64,000 bases of DNA, taken from NCBI RefSeq assembly GCF_035989285.1, contig NZ_CP108513.1, positions 3,162,001 through 3,226,000 on the forward strand. The letters run 5' to 3'. A program made the position numbers and the translations under genes. Below, piece by piece: positions 28,699 to 37,500 of the stretch. The notes beneath the pieces were generated by a model, which did not search any database, was not told the origin of the DNA, and saw only the letters and a list, made by a program, of their open reading frames with translations. Position 1 is the first letter of the stretch. Each line of letters opens with the position of its first letter. Origin of the DNA: Streptomyces sp. NBC_01235. GTDB taxonomy: Bacteria; Actinomycetota; Actinomycetes; Streptomycetales; Streptomycetaceae.

Positions 28699-29753
28699 CC
28701 GGGCGACCGGGCGGGGCGGACCGCGGTCCTGGCGGCCCGGTTCGGGAGCCTGGGTCTGGTGCGGGGCCGCGGTCCGGTTCCGCTGCGGATTCCGAACCTG
28801 CTTCGGATCCAGGGAGTGGGGCGCTGCTGGTCGTCGGGGACGTCGTGACGGACGTCGTCGCCCGGCATCGGGGGCCGCTGGCCTCCGGGACGGACACGGC
28901 CTCGGTGATCCGGATCCTGCCGGGCGGCGCGGGCGCCAACGTGGCGTGCTGGGCGGCGCACTGGGGGTGTGCGGACGTACGGCTTCTCGGCCGGGTGGGC
29001 GCGGAGTCGGCGGCCTGGCACGAGCGGGAGCTGACCACCTGTGGGGTGCGGCCCCGGCTCGTCGTCGACCCACAGGCGTCCACGGGGACGGTGATCTGCC
29101 TGGTCGACACGGGTGCCGCGGCCGAGCGGACGTTCCTCACCGACAGCGGCGCGTCCCTGCGGCTCGCCCCCGAGGACTGGTCGGAGGCCCTTCTGGACGG
29201 CGTCGGCCGCCTGCACCTGTCGGGATACCTGCTGTTCTCGGAGACGGGTCGGGCCCTGGTGCGTACGGCGTTGGCGTCGGCACGCGCGCGTCGGGTGCCG
29301 GTAAGCCTTGATCCGGCGTCGGCGGGCTTCCTGATGGAACTGGGTGTCGGCCGCTTCCTGCCCCTCGTCGAGGGGGTGGACGTGCTGCTGCCCAGCCGTG
29401 ACGAGGCCTGTCTGCTCACCGGGCTGCTCGACGGGGCGGCCGCGGCGGCCGAGCTGAGCCGTCATGTCCCGCTGGTGGTGGCCAAGCAGGGGGCGGACGG
29501 TGCGCTGGTGGCCCGCGACGGCGCTGTGCTCGCCCGTGTCCCCTCCGCTCCGGCGGCCCCCCGGGACACCACGGGCGCCGGCGACGCCTTCACGGGAGCG
29601 TTCCTCGCCGCGCTGCTGGCGGGCGCCGACGCCGATGCCGCGGCGGCAGAGGGGTGCCGAGCGGGAGCCCGGGCGGTACGACAAGTGGGCGGCAGACCAC
29701 CCGCACCGCACGACGGAACGACGCCGACGCCGGACCCGGCCCGCACCGGCTGA
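28695..29753 (+). CDS. PfkB family kinase, probable pseudouridine kinase
   Basis: 352 aa. The N-terminal PfkB motif is ILPGGAGANVACWAA and the C-terminal signature DTTGAGDAFTGAFLAALL carries the catalytic Asp. A disordered Gly/Pro/Asp/Ser segment of about 45 residues precedes the fold (GALLVVGDVVTDVVARHRG). GTG 28695 overlaps psuG by 4 nt, so the two are coupled. Since psuG acts on pseudouridine monophosphate, a kinase beside it is expected to phosphorylate pseudouridine; that substrate is inferred from context. Confidence 0.88.
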   Translation: MTGRPGGADRGPGGPVREPGSGAGPRSGSAADSEPASDPGSGALLVVGDVVTDVVARHRGPLASGTDTASVIRILPGGAGANVACWAAHWGCADVRLLGRVGAESAAWHERELTTCGVRPRLVVDPQASTGTVICLVDTGAAAERTFLTDSGASLRLAPEDWSEALLDGVGRLHLSGYLLFSETGRALVRTALASARARRVPVSLDPASAGFLMELGVGRFLPLVEGVDVLLPSRDEACLLTGLLDGAAAAAELSRHVPLVVAKQGADGALVARDGAVLARVPSAPAAPRDTTGAGDAFTGAFLAALLAGADADAAAAEGCRAGARAVRQVGGRPPAPHDGTTPTPDPARTG

Positions 29754-29817
29754 GAACGCCTGGACGTGGGGGTTCCGACGCGGAGAAATCGGGCCGGAGT
29801 GGCCGTCGGCCGGGCTT

Positions 29818-30612
29818 CTACTCCTTTCGCCCCCATGCCGAGATCAGCGGTGCCGTGGCCAGGTCCATGCCGCCCGCGGCGACGTTCGCCAGGTGCCGGT
29901 CGATGTCCTCGTCGGTCGCGAGGCCTTCCCTGACGAGCTCGCCGCGGATCTGCCGTACCGTCGCGGACTCCAGGACAGCACAGGCAACTGAGGTGACGGG
30001 GAAGTAGGCGTCGGCCTCGACTCGGCGCAGCCCGGCCTCGCGGAGCAGACGCGGGAGCTTCCGACCGTAGGAGAGGTCGGCGCCCCGGCCGGCGAGGAGC
30101 TGGCGGAAGCCGTGCCGCAGACGGTTCGCGAGCTGCTGTTCGGGGCCGTGCTCGTCGGGGCACAGCAGGGGCTGCAGGGCTGGGTCGGCGTCCTCGATCA
30201 GGAGCCGCCCGCCGGGGCGCAGGGCGCTGACCATCGAGCGCATCGCCCGCTCCCGGTCCGGCACATGGACCAGGACGAGCCGGGCGTGCACCAGGTCGAA
30301 TCCCTCCATCGGAGGCTCCTCGGCGCCGAGGTCGTGGACGCGCACCTCGACCGGCGGGCGGGCGGCCGACGCCAGCCGGGAGGTGTCGATGTCGGTCGCG
30401 AGGACCTTGCCCGTCGGACCGACCTTCTTCGCCAGCCAGGACACCACGGAGGTGCCGCCGGCACCGACCTCCCAGCAGCGCCAGCCGGGTCCGATCCCCA
30501 GCCCTTCGAGGTGGCGGAACGTCGTGGCGTCGAAGAGGGCGGCGAAGGCGTCGAAGCGTTCCCCAGCCTCGGGCTGCCGGTTGTCGAGGAGGTACCCGTC
30601 GGATCGCGTCAT
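29818..30612 (-). CDS. Class I SAM-dependent methyltransferase
   Basis: 264 aa. Rossmann-fold motif I is CWEVGAGGTSVVSWLAKKVG (E/DxGxGxG variant), followed by GKVLATDIDTSRLA as the acidic loop binding the ribose, DLVHARLVLVHVPDRERAM and RPGGRLLIEDADP. The C-terminal half forms a substrate lid. It is monocistronic, converging on psuK, with no pathway neighbours, so the substrate is unknown. The 256-bp gap to corA shows no gene. Confidence 0.88.
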   Translation of the reverse strand: MTRSDGYLLDNRQPEAGERFDAFAALFDATTFRHLEGLGIGPGWRCWEVGAGGTSVVSWLAKKVGPTGKVLATDIDTSRLASAARPPVEVRVHDLGAEEPPMEGFDLVHARLVLVHVPDRERAMRSMVSALRPGGRLLIEDADPALQPLLCPDEHGPEQQLANRLRHGFRQLLAGRGADLSYGRKLPRLLREAGLRRVEADAYFPVTSVACAVLESATVRQIRGELVREGLATDEDIDRHLANVAAGGMDLATAPLISAWGRKE

Positions 30613-30868
30613 GCGGCGATCATCCCAGTTGTCCCGCGTGCCGGAGGTGGTCGACGCGGCCGGGATCAGGAGCGCGGAAGCCGGGAACCCGAAGCGGGAA
30701 AGGCCGCCCGTCGGTCTCGTGACCAGTCCGAAGTCCCGTCGTCCACAGGCGGGAACAAAACGGAACCGGCCCTTTCCACAGGCTTACCCACGGCATACAC
30801 GGGCCTGGCAGACTGGCCCGCCAGGGCGCAGGAATGCGGCGCGAGGAGATCCACGCAAGGAGTCCCAG

Positions 30869-31996
30869 ATGACCATGGCAGGGAATCTGCGGAAGGTCAC
30901 CGGCCTCGGAAGGGTCGGCGGCCTGCGCAGGGTGGCGCGGTTGGCCCGGCGGCGCGCGCGGGTCGACCTGAGTCACCCCGCGCGATCCCCGCTGGGTTCC
31001 TCGGTGGTGAACTGCGTGACGTACCGGGACGGCGTCCGGGCCCCGCGCGGCGGCGATCTGGTCGACACCGTGGAGCGGGTGCGCAAGAGCGGTCACGGTT
31101 TCGTGTGGCTCGGCCTGCACGAGCCGACGAACGAGGAGTTCGCGGGTATCGCCGAGCTCTTCGACCTGCACCCGCTGGCGGTCGAGGACGCCGTGGAGGC
31201 GCATCAGCGGCCGAAGGTCGAGCGGTACGGCGAGACATTGTTCGCGGTGTTCAAGACGGTCTGCTACGTCGAACACGAGGAACTCACGGCAACGAGCGAG
31301 GTGGTCGACACCGGCGAGATCATGGTGTTCGTCGGCCCGGACTTCGTGATCACGGTGCGGCACGGCCGGCACGGCTCGCTCGGCCCGCTGCGCGAGGGGC
31401 TGGAGTCCGATCCGGGACAGCTCGGCAAGGGGCCGTCGGCGGTGCTGCACGCGATCGCGGACCACGTGGTCGACGACTACCTCAACGTCATCGACGCCGT
31501 GCAGGAGGACATCGACCAGGTCGAGACGGACGTGTTCGCGGAGAACGGCGCGCGCGCGGACCCGGGGCGCATCTACCAGCTCAAGCGTGAACTCCTCGAG
31601 CTGAAGCGGGCGGTGGTACCGCTGGGGCGTCCTCTTCTGGACCTCGCGGACCGGCCGGTCCGGGTGATCGATCCGGAGATACAGGCCTACTTCCGGGACG
31701 TCTCCGACCACTTGCTGCGGGCCACGGAGCAGATCGCGTCCTTCGACGAGCTGCTCAACTCGATCCTGCAGGCGCATCTGGCGCAGGTCACGGTCGCGCA
31801 GAACGAGGACATGCGGAAGATCACGGCCTGGGCCGCGGTGATCGCCGTGCCGACGATGGTCTGCGGGGTGTACGGCATGAACTTCGACCACATGCCGGAA
31901 CTGCACTGGAGGTTCGGCTACCCCTTGGTGATCGGCGTGATATCCGTCGCCTGCTGGGTCCTGTACCGCGGTTTCCGGCGCAACGGCTGGCTCTGA
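30869..31996 (+). CDS. corA: Magnesium/cobalt transporter CorA family
   Basis: 375 aa. A large cytosolic N-terminal domain and two C-terminal membrane helices; the signature YGMNF sits at the end of the first helix and FDHMPELHWRFGYPL forms the periplasmic loop. CorA pentamers import Mg2+ down the membrane potential. AAGGAG lies 7 nt before ATG 30869. The N-terminus carries an extra Arg-rich stretch (about 30 residues). No Mg2+ riboswitch was recognised upstream. Confidence 0.93.
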   Translation: MTMAGNLRKVTGLGRVGGLRRVARLARRRARVDLSHPARSPLGSSVVNCVTYRDGVRAPRGGDLVDTVERVRKSGHGFVWLGLHEPTNEEFAGIAELFDLHPLAVEDAVEAHQRPKVERYGETLFAVFKTVCYVEHEELTATSEVVDTGEIMVFVGPDFVITVRHGRHGSLGPLREGLESDPGQLGKGPSAVLHAIADHVVDDYLNVIDAVQEDIDQVETDVFAENGARADPGRIYQLKRELLELKRAVVPLGRPLLDLADRPVRVIDPEIQAYFRDVSDHLLRATEQIASFDELLNSILQAHLAQVTVAQNEDMRKITAWAAVIAVPTMVCGVYGMNFDHMPELHWRFGYPLVIGVISVACWVLYRGFRRNGWL

Positions 31997-32036
31997 GCGA
32001 CCTGTCCCATCGGGGCTACCGCCGCGGCCGCCCCCG

Positions 32037-32471
32037 TCAGTGCCGGGCGGGTCCGGTTCTGGCGTAGACGCTTTCGGCCCAGCCGGCGATCTGGTCCTCG
32101 GTCAGGTGCCGGGCGAGGTCGGCCTCGCTGATCATGCCCACCAGGCGCTTGTTCTCGATGACGGGCAGCCGGCGGATCTGGTGGTCCCGCATCTCCTGGA
32201 GCACCTCGCCGACGTCGGCTCCCGCGTCGATCCAGCGCGGCGTGCCCTGGGCCATCTCCCCGGCGGTGACCTTGGCGGGGTCGTGTCCCATGGCCACGCA
32301 GCCGACGACGATGTCCCGGTCGGTGAGGATGCCGCAGAGCCGCTCGTTCTCGTCGCTGATGGGCAGCGCTCCCACGTTCAGCTCGCGCATCAGCTGGGCG
32401 GCGCGGTCGAGGGTCTCGTGGGCGGGGATCCACTGGACACCCTGGTGCATGATGTCTCCGGCGGTGGTCAT
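32037..32471 (-). CDS. CBS domain protein
   Basis: 144 aa consisting of two CBS motifs: VQWIPAHETLDRAAQLMREL...GILTDRDIVV and RWIDAGADVGEVLQEMRDH...VGMISEADLARHL. The tandem forms a Bateman module that binds adenine nucleotides. GGGAGG is 6 nt before the ATG; the frame extension to 32516 lacks similarity. Such stand-alone proteins in Streptomyces are stress-linked, but the partner is unknown. It converges on corA. Confidence 0.9.
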   Translation of the reverse strand: MTTAGDIMHQGVQWIPAHETLDRAAQLMRELNVGALPISDENERLCGILTDRDIVVGCVAMGHDPAKVTAGEMAQGTPRWIDAGADVGEVLQEMRDHQIRRLPVIENKRLVGMISEADLARHLTEDQIAGWAESVYARTGPARH

Positions 32472-32574
32472 GGAGTACCTCCCGGTGCCGGACGGCCGGC
32501 GCGGCGCGGGCGGCACCGCTGGTCCCGGCGCCTACATTCTCGCCGCGCCACCATGCGCCCGCACCCGGAACTCC

Positions 32575-33090
32575 TCAGGCCGAGAAGCCCAGAACCCTCT
32601 GCGGGACGACGCGGATGATCAGGCGGACCTCATCGTCCTTCTCGGCGGGCGGGTCGATGCCGAGGTACTTGTGCGAGAGCTCGTGCGGGAGCCGCTTGTC
32701 CGGGTCCGGGAGGAGCTCGGCGGTGCCGCGGATCTCGACCGAGGTGTACGGGTTGGCCAGGTCGAAGACCGAGAGGCTGATACGGGCGTCACGACGGAGG
32801 TTGCGCACCTTCTGGCGTCCGTCGGTGGAGGAGAAGAGGACGGTGTCGCCCTCGCGTTTGATCCAGACCACCGAGTTCTGCGGGGCCCCGTCGGGGCCGA
32901 GGGTGGCGACGGAGGCGAAGTTCCGGCCGTCGAGGAGAGCACGAACGGAGTCAGTCAAGGAGACCGAGGGGACGGAGGAGACAGAGGGGACGGAGGGGAC
33001 GGAGGGGACGGAGGAAGTGGAGGACGAGCTGGACGAGGTAGAGGCGGCAGAGGCGGTGGAGGGGACGGAAGTGCTTGCGGGGAGCGCCAT
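32575..33090 (-). CDS. PPOX-class (F420/FMN) split-barrel protein with repetitive N-terminus
   Basis: 171 aa. The split beta-barrel starts at SLTDSVRALLDGRNFASVATL and continues with SVVWIKREGDTVLFSSTDGRQKVRNLRRDARISL, matching pyridoxamine-phosphate-oxidase-like, probably F420- or FMN-dependent, reductases. The first roughly 45 residues are a low-complexity Ser/Val/Pro segment (SVPSVPSVPSVSSVPSV), encoded by 9-bp tandem repeats around 32960-33015. These may be a coding minisatellite; a start inside the repeat is possible. A perfect palindrome lies 18 bp upstream. Confidence 0.85.
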   Translation of the reverse strand: MALPASTSVPSTASAASTSSSSSSTSSVPSVPSVPSVSSVPSVSLTDSVRALLDGRNFASVATLGPDGAPQNSVVWIKREGDTVLFSSTDGRQKVRNLRRDARISLSVFDLANPYTSVEIRGTAELLPDPDKRLPHELSHKYLGIDPPAEKDDEVRLIIRVVPQRVLGFSA

Positions 33091-33107
33091 GACGCCAGGC
33101 TACTTAC

Positions 33108-33119
33108 ATGCACGTGCAT
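33108..33119. promoter_or_regulatory. Palindromic site ATGCACGTGCAT upstream of the PPOX gene
   Basis: A perfect 12-bp palindrome followed by an unusually AT-rich stretch (TTTAAAA). It lies 18 bp from the PPOX start and is probably a regulator site overlapping the promoter. A related GCACGTGCATT occurs at about 3392-3402 in the uvrA divergent promoter region. Confidence 0.45.
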
Positions 33120-33144
33120 TTAAAAGTGTCTGGCGATGCCAGAT

Positions 33145-33786
33145 TCAGCCACCCCAGGCCGGATGGCGAGGGTCGTCCGCGCGGACGAGGACGTCGGCCG
33201 TGGCAGCCGGATCCGTCTCCTGGGCGTAGCGCTCGAAGGCGGGCAGCGTCCAGTGGTCGGCTTCGGGGGTGCGCCGGCGCAGGGCCGCCGGGGAGAGGAG
33301 GACGTGGACGGTCAGGTCGAAGGGGAACCAGTGTCGCAACAGGAGGGGACCGTGCAGCAACAGGAGCCCACCGGGCGGGAGTTGGACGTACGAGCTGCGG
33401 GTGACGCGGTCGGTGACGGGGTCCCGCAGATCGGGCAGGATCCGCCCGTCGCCGTCGGGTTCGAGGGGATCGAACACCTCGCGCCACAGGGCGCCGGTGT
33501 CGAACCAGCCGTCGTAGTAGGCCTCCACGTCGTGATGCCCGTACTCCAGGCGGAGGGAGGCGGGGCGCAGGAAGCCGTGCGTGTCCACGACACGGGACGG
33601 GCGTCCACGGGTGCGCAGGGCCTCGGCGACGCGCTCTGCGAGGTCTCCGGGACGGGCCGCCGGGGCGCCGTCGAAGGCGATGCGTGGCCAGGGACCGCCG
33701 CCGTCCCGCTTCAGGTCGAGCAGCCGCTCGGCGAGAAGGTCTCCGAGCCGTTCCCAGGTGATCGCTTCGAGTCGCACACGGCCCAT
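33145..33786 (-). CDS. Uridine kinase-like P-loop fold protein
   Basis: 213 aa. WPRIAFDGAPAARPGDLAERV occupies the place of the P-loop in uridine kinase relatives but lacks the GxxGxGK(S/T) residues. Downstream segments (VVDTHGFLRPASLRLEYGHHDVEAYYDGWFD, LLLLHGPLLLRHWFPFDLTVHV) match proteins usually labelled uridine kinase in Streptomyces. The degenerate loop makes real kinase activity doubtful. It is upstream of the PPOX gene on the same strand. Confidence 0.7.
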   Translation of the reverse strand: MGRVRLEAITWERLGDLLAERLLDLKRDGGGPWPRIAFDGAPAARPGDLAERVAEALRTRGRPSRVVDTHGFLRPASLRLEYGHHDVEAYYDGWFDTGALWREVFDPLEPDGDGRILPDLRDPVTDRVTRSSYVQLPPGGLLLLHGPLLLRHWFPFDLTVHVLLSPAALRRRTPEADHWTLPAFERYAQETDPAATADVLVRADDPRHPAWGG

Positions 33787-33925
33787 GATGCGTCAGTCGC
33801 CGACCCGGACGCCTCGACCTCGCGGGACCTGCGCACCGCGAGCAGCTTGGGCAGATGGGCTTCGCACCAGGCGCGGGCCGCCCCGAGGAGGGCAATCGGA
33901 GAGCGACCCGACTGCGGACGGCGAG

Positions 33926-33965
<40 letters not shown>

Positions 33966-34098
33966 TGAACGAGATCGAGGCGCCGACGCTGCACCGTACA
34001 CAGGTGTCGGTGTACACCGCGTGCACCCGGCGAACAGGAGGGAGGACATGGGAGGTTGAGCAGGTGCCACCGCGCCCACCAGGGGGAATGAAGCCCCC

Positions 34099-34824
34099 AT
34101 GGCACGCGCACCCCTCACCGCTCCCGCTCCCCGTACCGGGCTTCTCGTCGTCCAGCCGCTTCGGCGGAAGCACTGCGCCGGGTGTCGTCGCGGGCCGCTG
34201 CCAATGCTGGTCCTGGAGGACGCCGCGCCGCGCTGCCTCGACTGCGCCGATCTGGGGCACCTGGTCTTCCTGCCGCGTGGTGACACGGCGCTGACGCGCA
34301 GGTCGCGGGAGGAGAGCGGGCTGTCGGCGGTGGTGGTCCGGTTCAACCGGCGCAAGGGGCGGTACGAGCGGCAGGGCGTCCTTGTCGAGGAGGCGGCGCT
34401 CACGCGGGCCGAGGAGCGGTGCCTGGCGGACGCCGAGGCGCGGCGACGGCGCCGAGTGCGGGACGCTCGGCTGCGGGCGGCGCAGGACGAACGGTTCGCG
34501 GAGGCCTTCGCGGCGGAGATCCTGCGGTTGTTTCCGGGCTGCCCGGGAGACCGGGCGCATGGGATCGCGGCACACGCTTCGCTGCGGGGCAGTGGCCGAG
34601 TGGGGCGCAGCGCCGCCGGGCGGGCGCTGTCCGAGGGAGCGGTCGTCTCCGCGGTGGTGGCGTCCGTACGGCATCTGGACACGCCGTACGACCGGCTGCT
34701 GATGAGCGGCGTGCCACGACACGAGGCACGCCTGCGGATCGCGACGGAGGTGGAGGGACGGCTGCGGGAGTGGCGGGCGGGGAGGGTGGGGCGGGGGGAG
34801 GGGGGAGGAGCCCCCACCCCCTAG
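34099..34824 (+). CDS. DUF2293 domain protein
   Basis: 241 aa. The N-terminus has a zinc-knuckle-like KHCAGCRRG...RCLDCADLGH. The C-terminal DUF2293 region (about 120-215) contains AEILRLFPGCPGDRAHGIAAHAS and VVASVRHLDTPYDRLLMSGVPRHEARLRI. The function of DUF2293 is not known; the zinc knuckle plus Arg-rich helix suggests nucleic-acid binding. It ends in a Gly/Arg-rich tail just before a 16-bp tandem repeat. Confidence 0.85.
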   Translation: MARAPLTAPAPRTGLLVVQPLRRKHCAGCRRGPLPMLVLEDAAPRCLDCADLGHLVFLPRGDTALTRRSREESGLSAVVVRFNRRKGRYERQGVLVEEAALTRAEERCLADAEARRRRRVRDARLRAAQDERFAEAFAAEILRLFPGCPGDRAHGIAAHASLRGSGRVGRSAAGRALSEGAVVSAVVASVRHLDTPYDRLLMSGVPRHEARLRIATEVEGRLREWRAGRVGRGEGGGAPTP

Positions 34825-34849
34825 AGGCCACTCCCAGGCACCCGGGCCC

Positions 34850-34897
34850 CTCCAGGCCCAGGCGCCTCCAGGCCCAGGCGCCTCCAGGCCAAGGCGC
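34850..34897. repeat. 16-bp tandem repeat, three copies
   Basis: Two identical copies of CTCCAGGCCCAGGCGC followed by one with a single change, just behind the DUF2293 stop. It may help terminate transcription. No gene is seen between 34825 and 35041. Confidence 0.85.
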
Positions 34898-35041
34898 CTC
34901 CCGCGACACCGATACTCCTGGACGTCCACGCATGTCATCGTGCGTTTAGGCCATGGTCACCGATCATGAACGGGGTTTCACTTGAGGTGACGGACGGTAC
35001 CGGGCAAGATCTCCGCTCGACGGGTGGGAGTTGACGTTGTC

Positions 35042-35521
35042 ATGATCGATGGGCCGTATCTGGTGCTCGCGATGCTGGGCGCTCTGACGACGGGGCTGAT
35101 GGCCGGGGTCTTCTGTGCCTTCTCGGTCCTGGTGATGCGGGGGCTCGCCGCGCTGCCGCCCGCGCAGGGCGTCGCGGCGATGAACGCGATCAACTCCTCG
35201 GCGATGACACCGGCGTTCATGGTCCTGTTCCTCGGCTCCGCGGCGCTGTGCGCGGTGATCGCCGTGGTGACGTTCGTGCTGTTGCCGGACAGCGGAACGG
35301 TTCACCTGCTGCTGGGCAGCGGGCTGTATCTGTGCGGCGTGTTCGGGGTGACCGTGATGGCGAACGTGCCCCGCAACGAGGCGCTGATGAAGCTGGAGCC
35401 GGGTACGCCGGAGGCTGTCGCGTACTGGCCGACCTACGTGCGTGAGTGGACGAGGTGGAACCACGTGCGCGCGGTCGCGTCCGCGGCCTCGGCCGTCGTG
35501 TACGTGCTGGCCCTGGTCTGA
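35042..35521 (+). CDS. DUF1772 (anthrone oxygenase family) membrane protein
   Basis: 159 aa with four predicted membrane helices. Family features: LGALTTGLMAGVFCAFSVLVMRGL, the conserved NVPRNEAL loop and WTRWNHVRAVASAASAVVYVLAL at the end. Relatives act as anthrone oxygenases or are uncharacterised. ATG 35042 is favoured over GTG 35024 because GGGAG lies upstream of it. The 247-bp gap after it (35522-35768) holds CCGGA-rich imperfect repeats and the gltD ribosome-binding site. Confidence 0.82.
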   Translation: MIDGPYLVLAMLGALTTGLMAGVFCAFSVLVMRGLAALPPAQGVAAMNAINSSAMTPAFMVLFLGSAALCAVIAVVTFVLLPDSGTVHLLLGSGLYLCGVFGVTVMANVPRNEALMKLEPGTPEAVAYWPTYVREWTRWNHVRAVASAASAVVYVLALV

Positions 35522-35768
35522 CCGGACACCCCGGGACCGGACCCTCGCCGGAAACGGGCCACCCTCCTGAGGACCGGACACCCTCCGGAGGACCGGATAC
35601 CCGCCGGGGACCCGAAACCCGCCGGGGAAGCCCCCTTTCCCGAGAAAGGCCCCGAGGGAAAGCGCTGTCCCCCCACTCTGCATGGGTGGCCGACGGGACG
35701 TATCGTGGCCGAAAGAGTGCCGCCCGATGACGCTCGGCCTGTCGCACGCGTACGCGAGGAAGACGCCC

Positions 35769-37256
35769 ATGGCCGATCCCAAGGGATTCATGACCACACC
35801 CCGCCAGGACTGGCCCCGTCGGCCGGTCGAGGAGCGGGTCCGGGACTGGGACGAGGTGTACGTCCCCGGGGCGCTGCTGCCCATCGTCAGCAAGCAGGCC
35901 GACCGCTGCATGGACTGCGGCATACCGTTCTGCCACGACGCCTGTCCGCTCGGCAATCTGATCCCCGAGTGGAACGACTTGGTGTCGCGGGAGGACTGGC
36001 GGGCGGCGAGCGACCGGCTGCACGCGACGAACAACTTCCCCGAGTTCACCGGCCGGTTGTGTCCGGCGCCGTGCGAGGCCGGGTGCGTCCTCGCCATCAA
36101 CCAGCCGGCCGTCACCATCAAGAACGTCGAGGTCGCCATCGCAGACCGGGCCTGGGCCGACGGTTTCACGCCCCCGAGTCCGCCGGACCGGCTGTCCGGG
36201 AAGACGGTGGCGGTGATCGGTTCCGGGCCCACCGGGCTGGCGGCGGCACAGCAGTTGACCCGGGCTGGGCACACGGTCGCCGTCTACGAGAAGGACGACC
36301 GGATCGGCGGGCTGATGCGGTACGGCATCCCCGCGTTCAAGATGGAGAAGCACCATCTGGAGCGGCGGATCGAGCAGATGCGGGCGGAAGGCACCAAATT
36401 CCGTACGTCGACCACCGTGGGGCGGGACGTCATGGCCGCGGACCTACGGGCGCGCTACGACGCCGTGGTGATCGCCACCGGGGCGACCGAGTGGCGCGAA
36501 CTACACGTTCCGGGGCGGGAGTTGACAGGAATCCAGCAGGCGATGGAGTACCTGCCGCTGGCCAACCGGGTGTGCGAGGGGGATCTGGAGACGTCCCCGA
36601 TGTCCGCCGCCGGGAAGCACGTCGTCATCGTCGGCGGTGGCGACACGGGGGCGGACTGTCTGGGCACGGCGGTGCGTGAGGGTGCGGCGTCCGTGACCCA
36701 GTTGGACATCTACGCGCAGCCCGGCGCGGACCGTGACGAGGACGCCGACCCCTGGCCGACGTATCCGAAGATCTACCGGCTCTCGGCGGCGCACGAGGAG
36801 GCGCGCGATCTGGAGTCCGCGCCGGCGGCGGACGCGGACGCGCGGCTGTTCGCGGCGTCCACGCTCCGCTTCACCGGCGACGAGAGCGGGCACGTACGGT
36901 CGCTGCACCTCGTCGAGGTCGACGCCCGGCGCAGGCCGGTGGAAGGCACCGCACGGGCGCTCCCCGCCGACCTCGTGCTGCTTGCCCTCGGTTTCTCGGG
37001 GCCTGACCGGGAGGACGGGCTCGTCGAGCAGCTCGGGCTGTCGCTGGCGCCGCGCGGCACGATCGCGCGGGACGGCGACTTCGCGACGAACGTCCCCGGC
37101 GTGTTCGCCGCGGGGGACGCGGCGCGCGGCCAGTCGCTGATCGTGTGGGCCATCGCGGAGGGGCGGGCGGTGGCGGAGGCCGTGGACCGTCATCTGACGG
37201 GGAGTTCACGGCTCCCGGCCCCGATCGGACCGTACGACCGGCCGATGAGCGTCTAG
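35769..37256 (+). CDS. gltD: Glutamate synthase small subunit-like oxidoreductase (orphan)
   Basis: 495 aa. N-terminal Fe-S domain: CMDCGIPFCHDACPLGNLIPEW and CPAPCEAGC with the two 4Fe-4S cysteine clusters. FAD-binding VAVIGSGPTGLAAAQQL; NADPH-binding VVIVGGGDTGADCLG; FAD C-terminal block VFAAGDAARGQSLIVWAIAEGR. GltD passes electrons from NADPH to the large subunit GltB, but no gltB is next to it, so it either works with a distant GltB or with another partner. ATG 35769 has GAGGAAG 6 nt upstream. A minisatellite begins 21 bp after its stop. Confidence 0.92.
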   Translation: MADPKGFMTTPRQDWPRRPVEERVRDWDEVYVPGALLPIVSKQADRCMDCGIPFCHDACPLGNLIPEWNDLVSREDWRAASDRLHATNNFPEFTGRLCPAPCEAGCVLAINQPAVTIKNVEVAIADRAWADGFTPPSPPDRLSGKTVAVIGSGPTGLAAAQQLTRAGHTVAVYEKDDRIGGLMRYGIPAFKMEKHHLERRIEQMRAEGTKFRTSTTVGRDVMAADLRARYDAVVIATGATEWRELHVPGRELTGIQQAMEYLPLANRVCEGDLETSPMSAAGKHVVIVGGGDTGADCLGTAVREGAASVTQLDIYAQPGADRDEDADPWPTYPKIYRLSAAHEEARDLESAPAADADARLFAASTLRFTGDESGHVRSLHLVEVDARRRPVEGTARALPADLVLLALGFSGPDREDGLVEQLGLSLAPRGTIARDGDFATNVPGVFAAGDAARGQSLIVWAIAEGRAVAEAVDRHLTGSSRLPAPIGPYDRPMSV

Positions 37257-37277
37257 GACACGCCGGGGGCGGATCGT

Positions 37278-37500
37278 TTCAGCGGCGCTCGTCACCTTCA
37301 GCGCACACTCGCTGCGTTCAGCGACGCTCGTCACCTTCAGCGGCACACTCGCCACCTTCAGCAACGCTCGACACCTTCAGCGGCACACTCGCCACCTTCA
37401 GCAACGCTCGACACCTTCAGCGGCACACTCGCTGCCTTCAGCAACGCTCGACACCTTCAGCGGCACACTCGCTGCCTTCAGCGACGCTCGCCCACGTCAC
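37278..37500. repeat. 40-bp minisatellite made of alternating 19- and 21-bp half units
   Basis: Eleven half units each beginning TTCAGC, alternating a 19-bp type (TTCAGCAACGCTCGACACC) and a 20-21-bp type (starting TTCAGCGGCACACTCGC). They begin at 37278, 37297, 37317, 37336, 37357, 37376, 37397, 37416, 37437, 37456 and 37477. The array fills the whole space between the convergent gltD and AhpD-like genes and runs into the latter's stop codon. There are no unique spacers, so it is not a CRISPR. Confidence 0.93.

Noticed and set aside
30613..30868. Mg2+ riboswitch (ykoK or mgtA type) before corA
   Set aside because: None of the conserved blocks could be recognised and no alternative pairing with the ribosome-binding site is evident.
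37278..37500. CRISPR-like array
   Set aside because: The units are contiguous 19/21-bp repeats with no unique spacers, and no cas genes are in the window.
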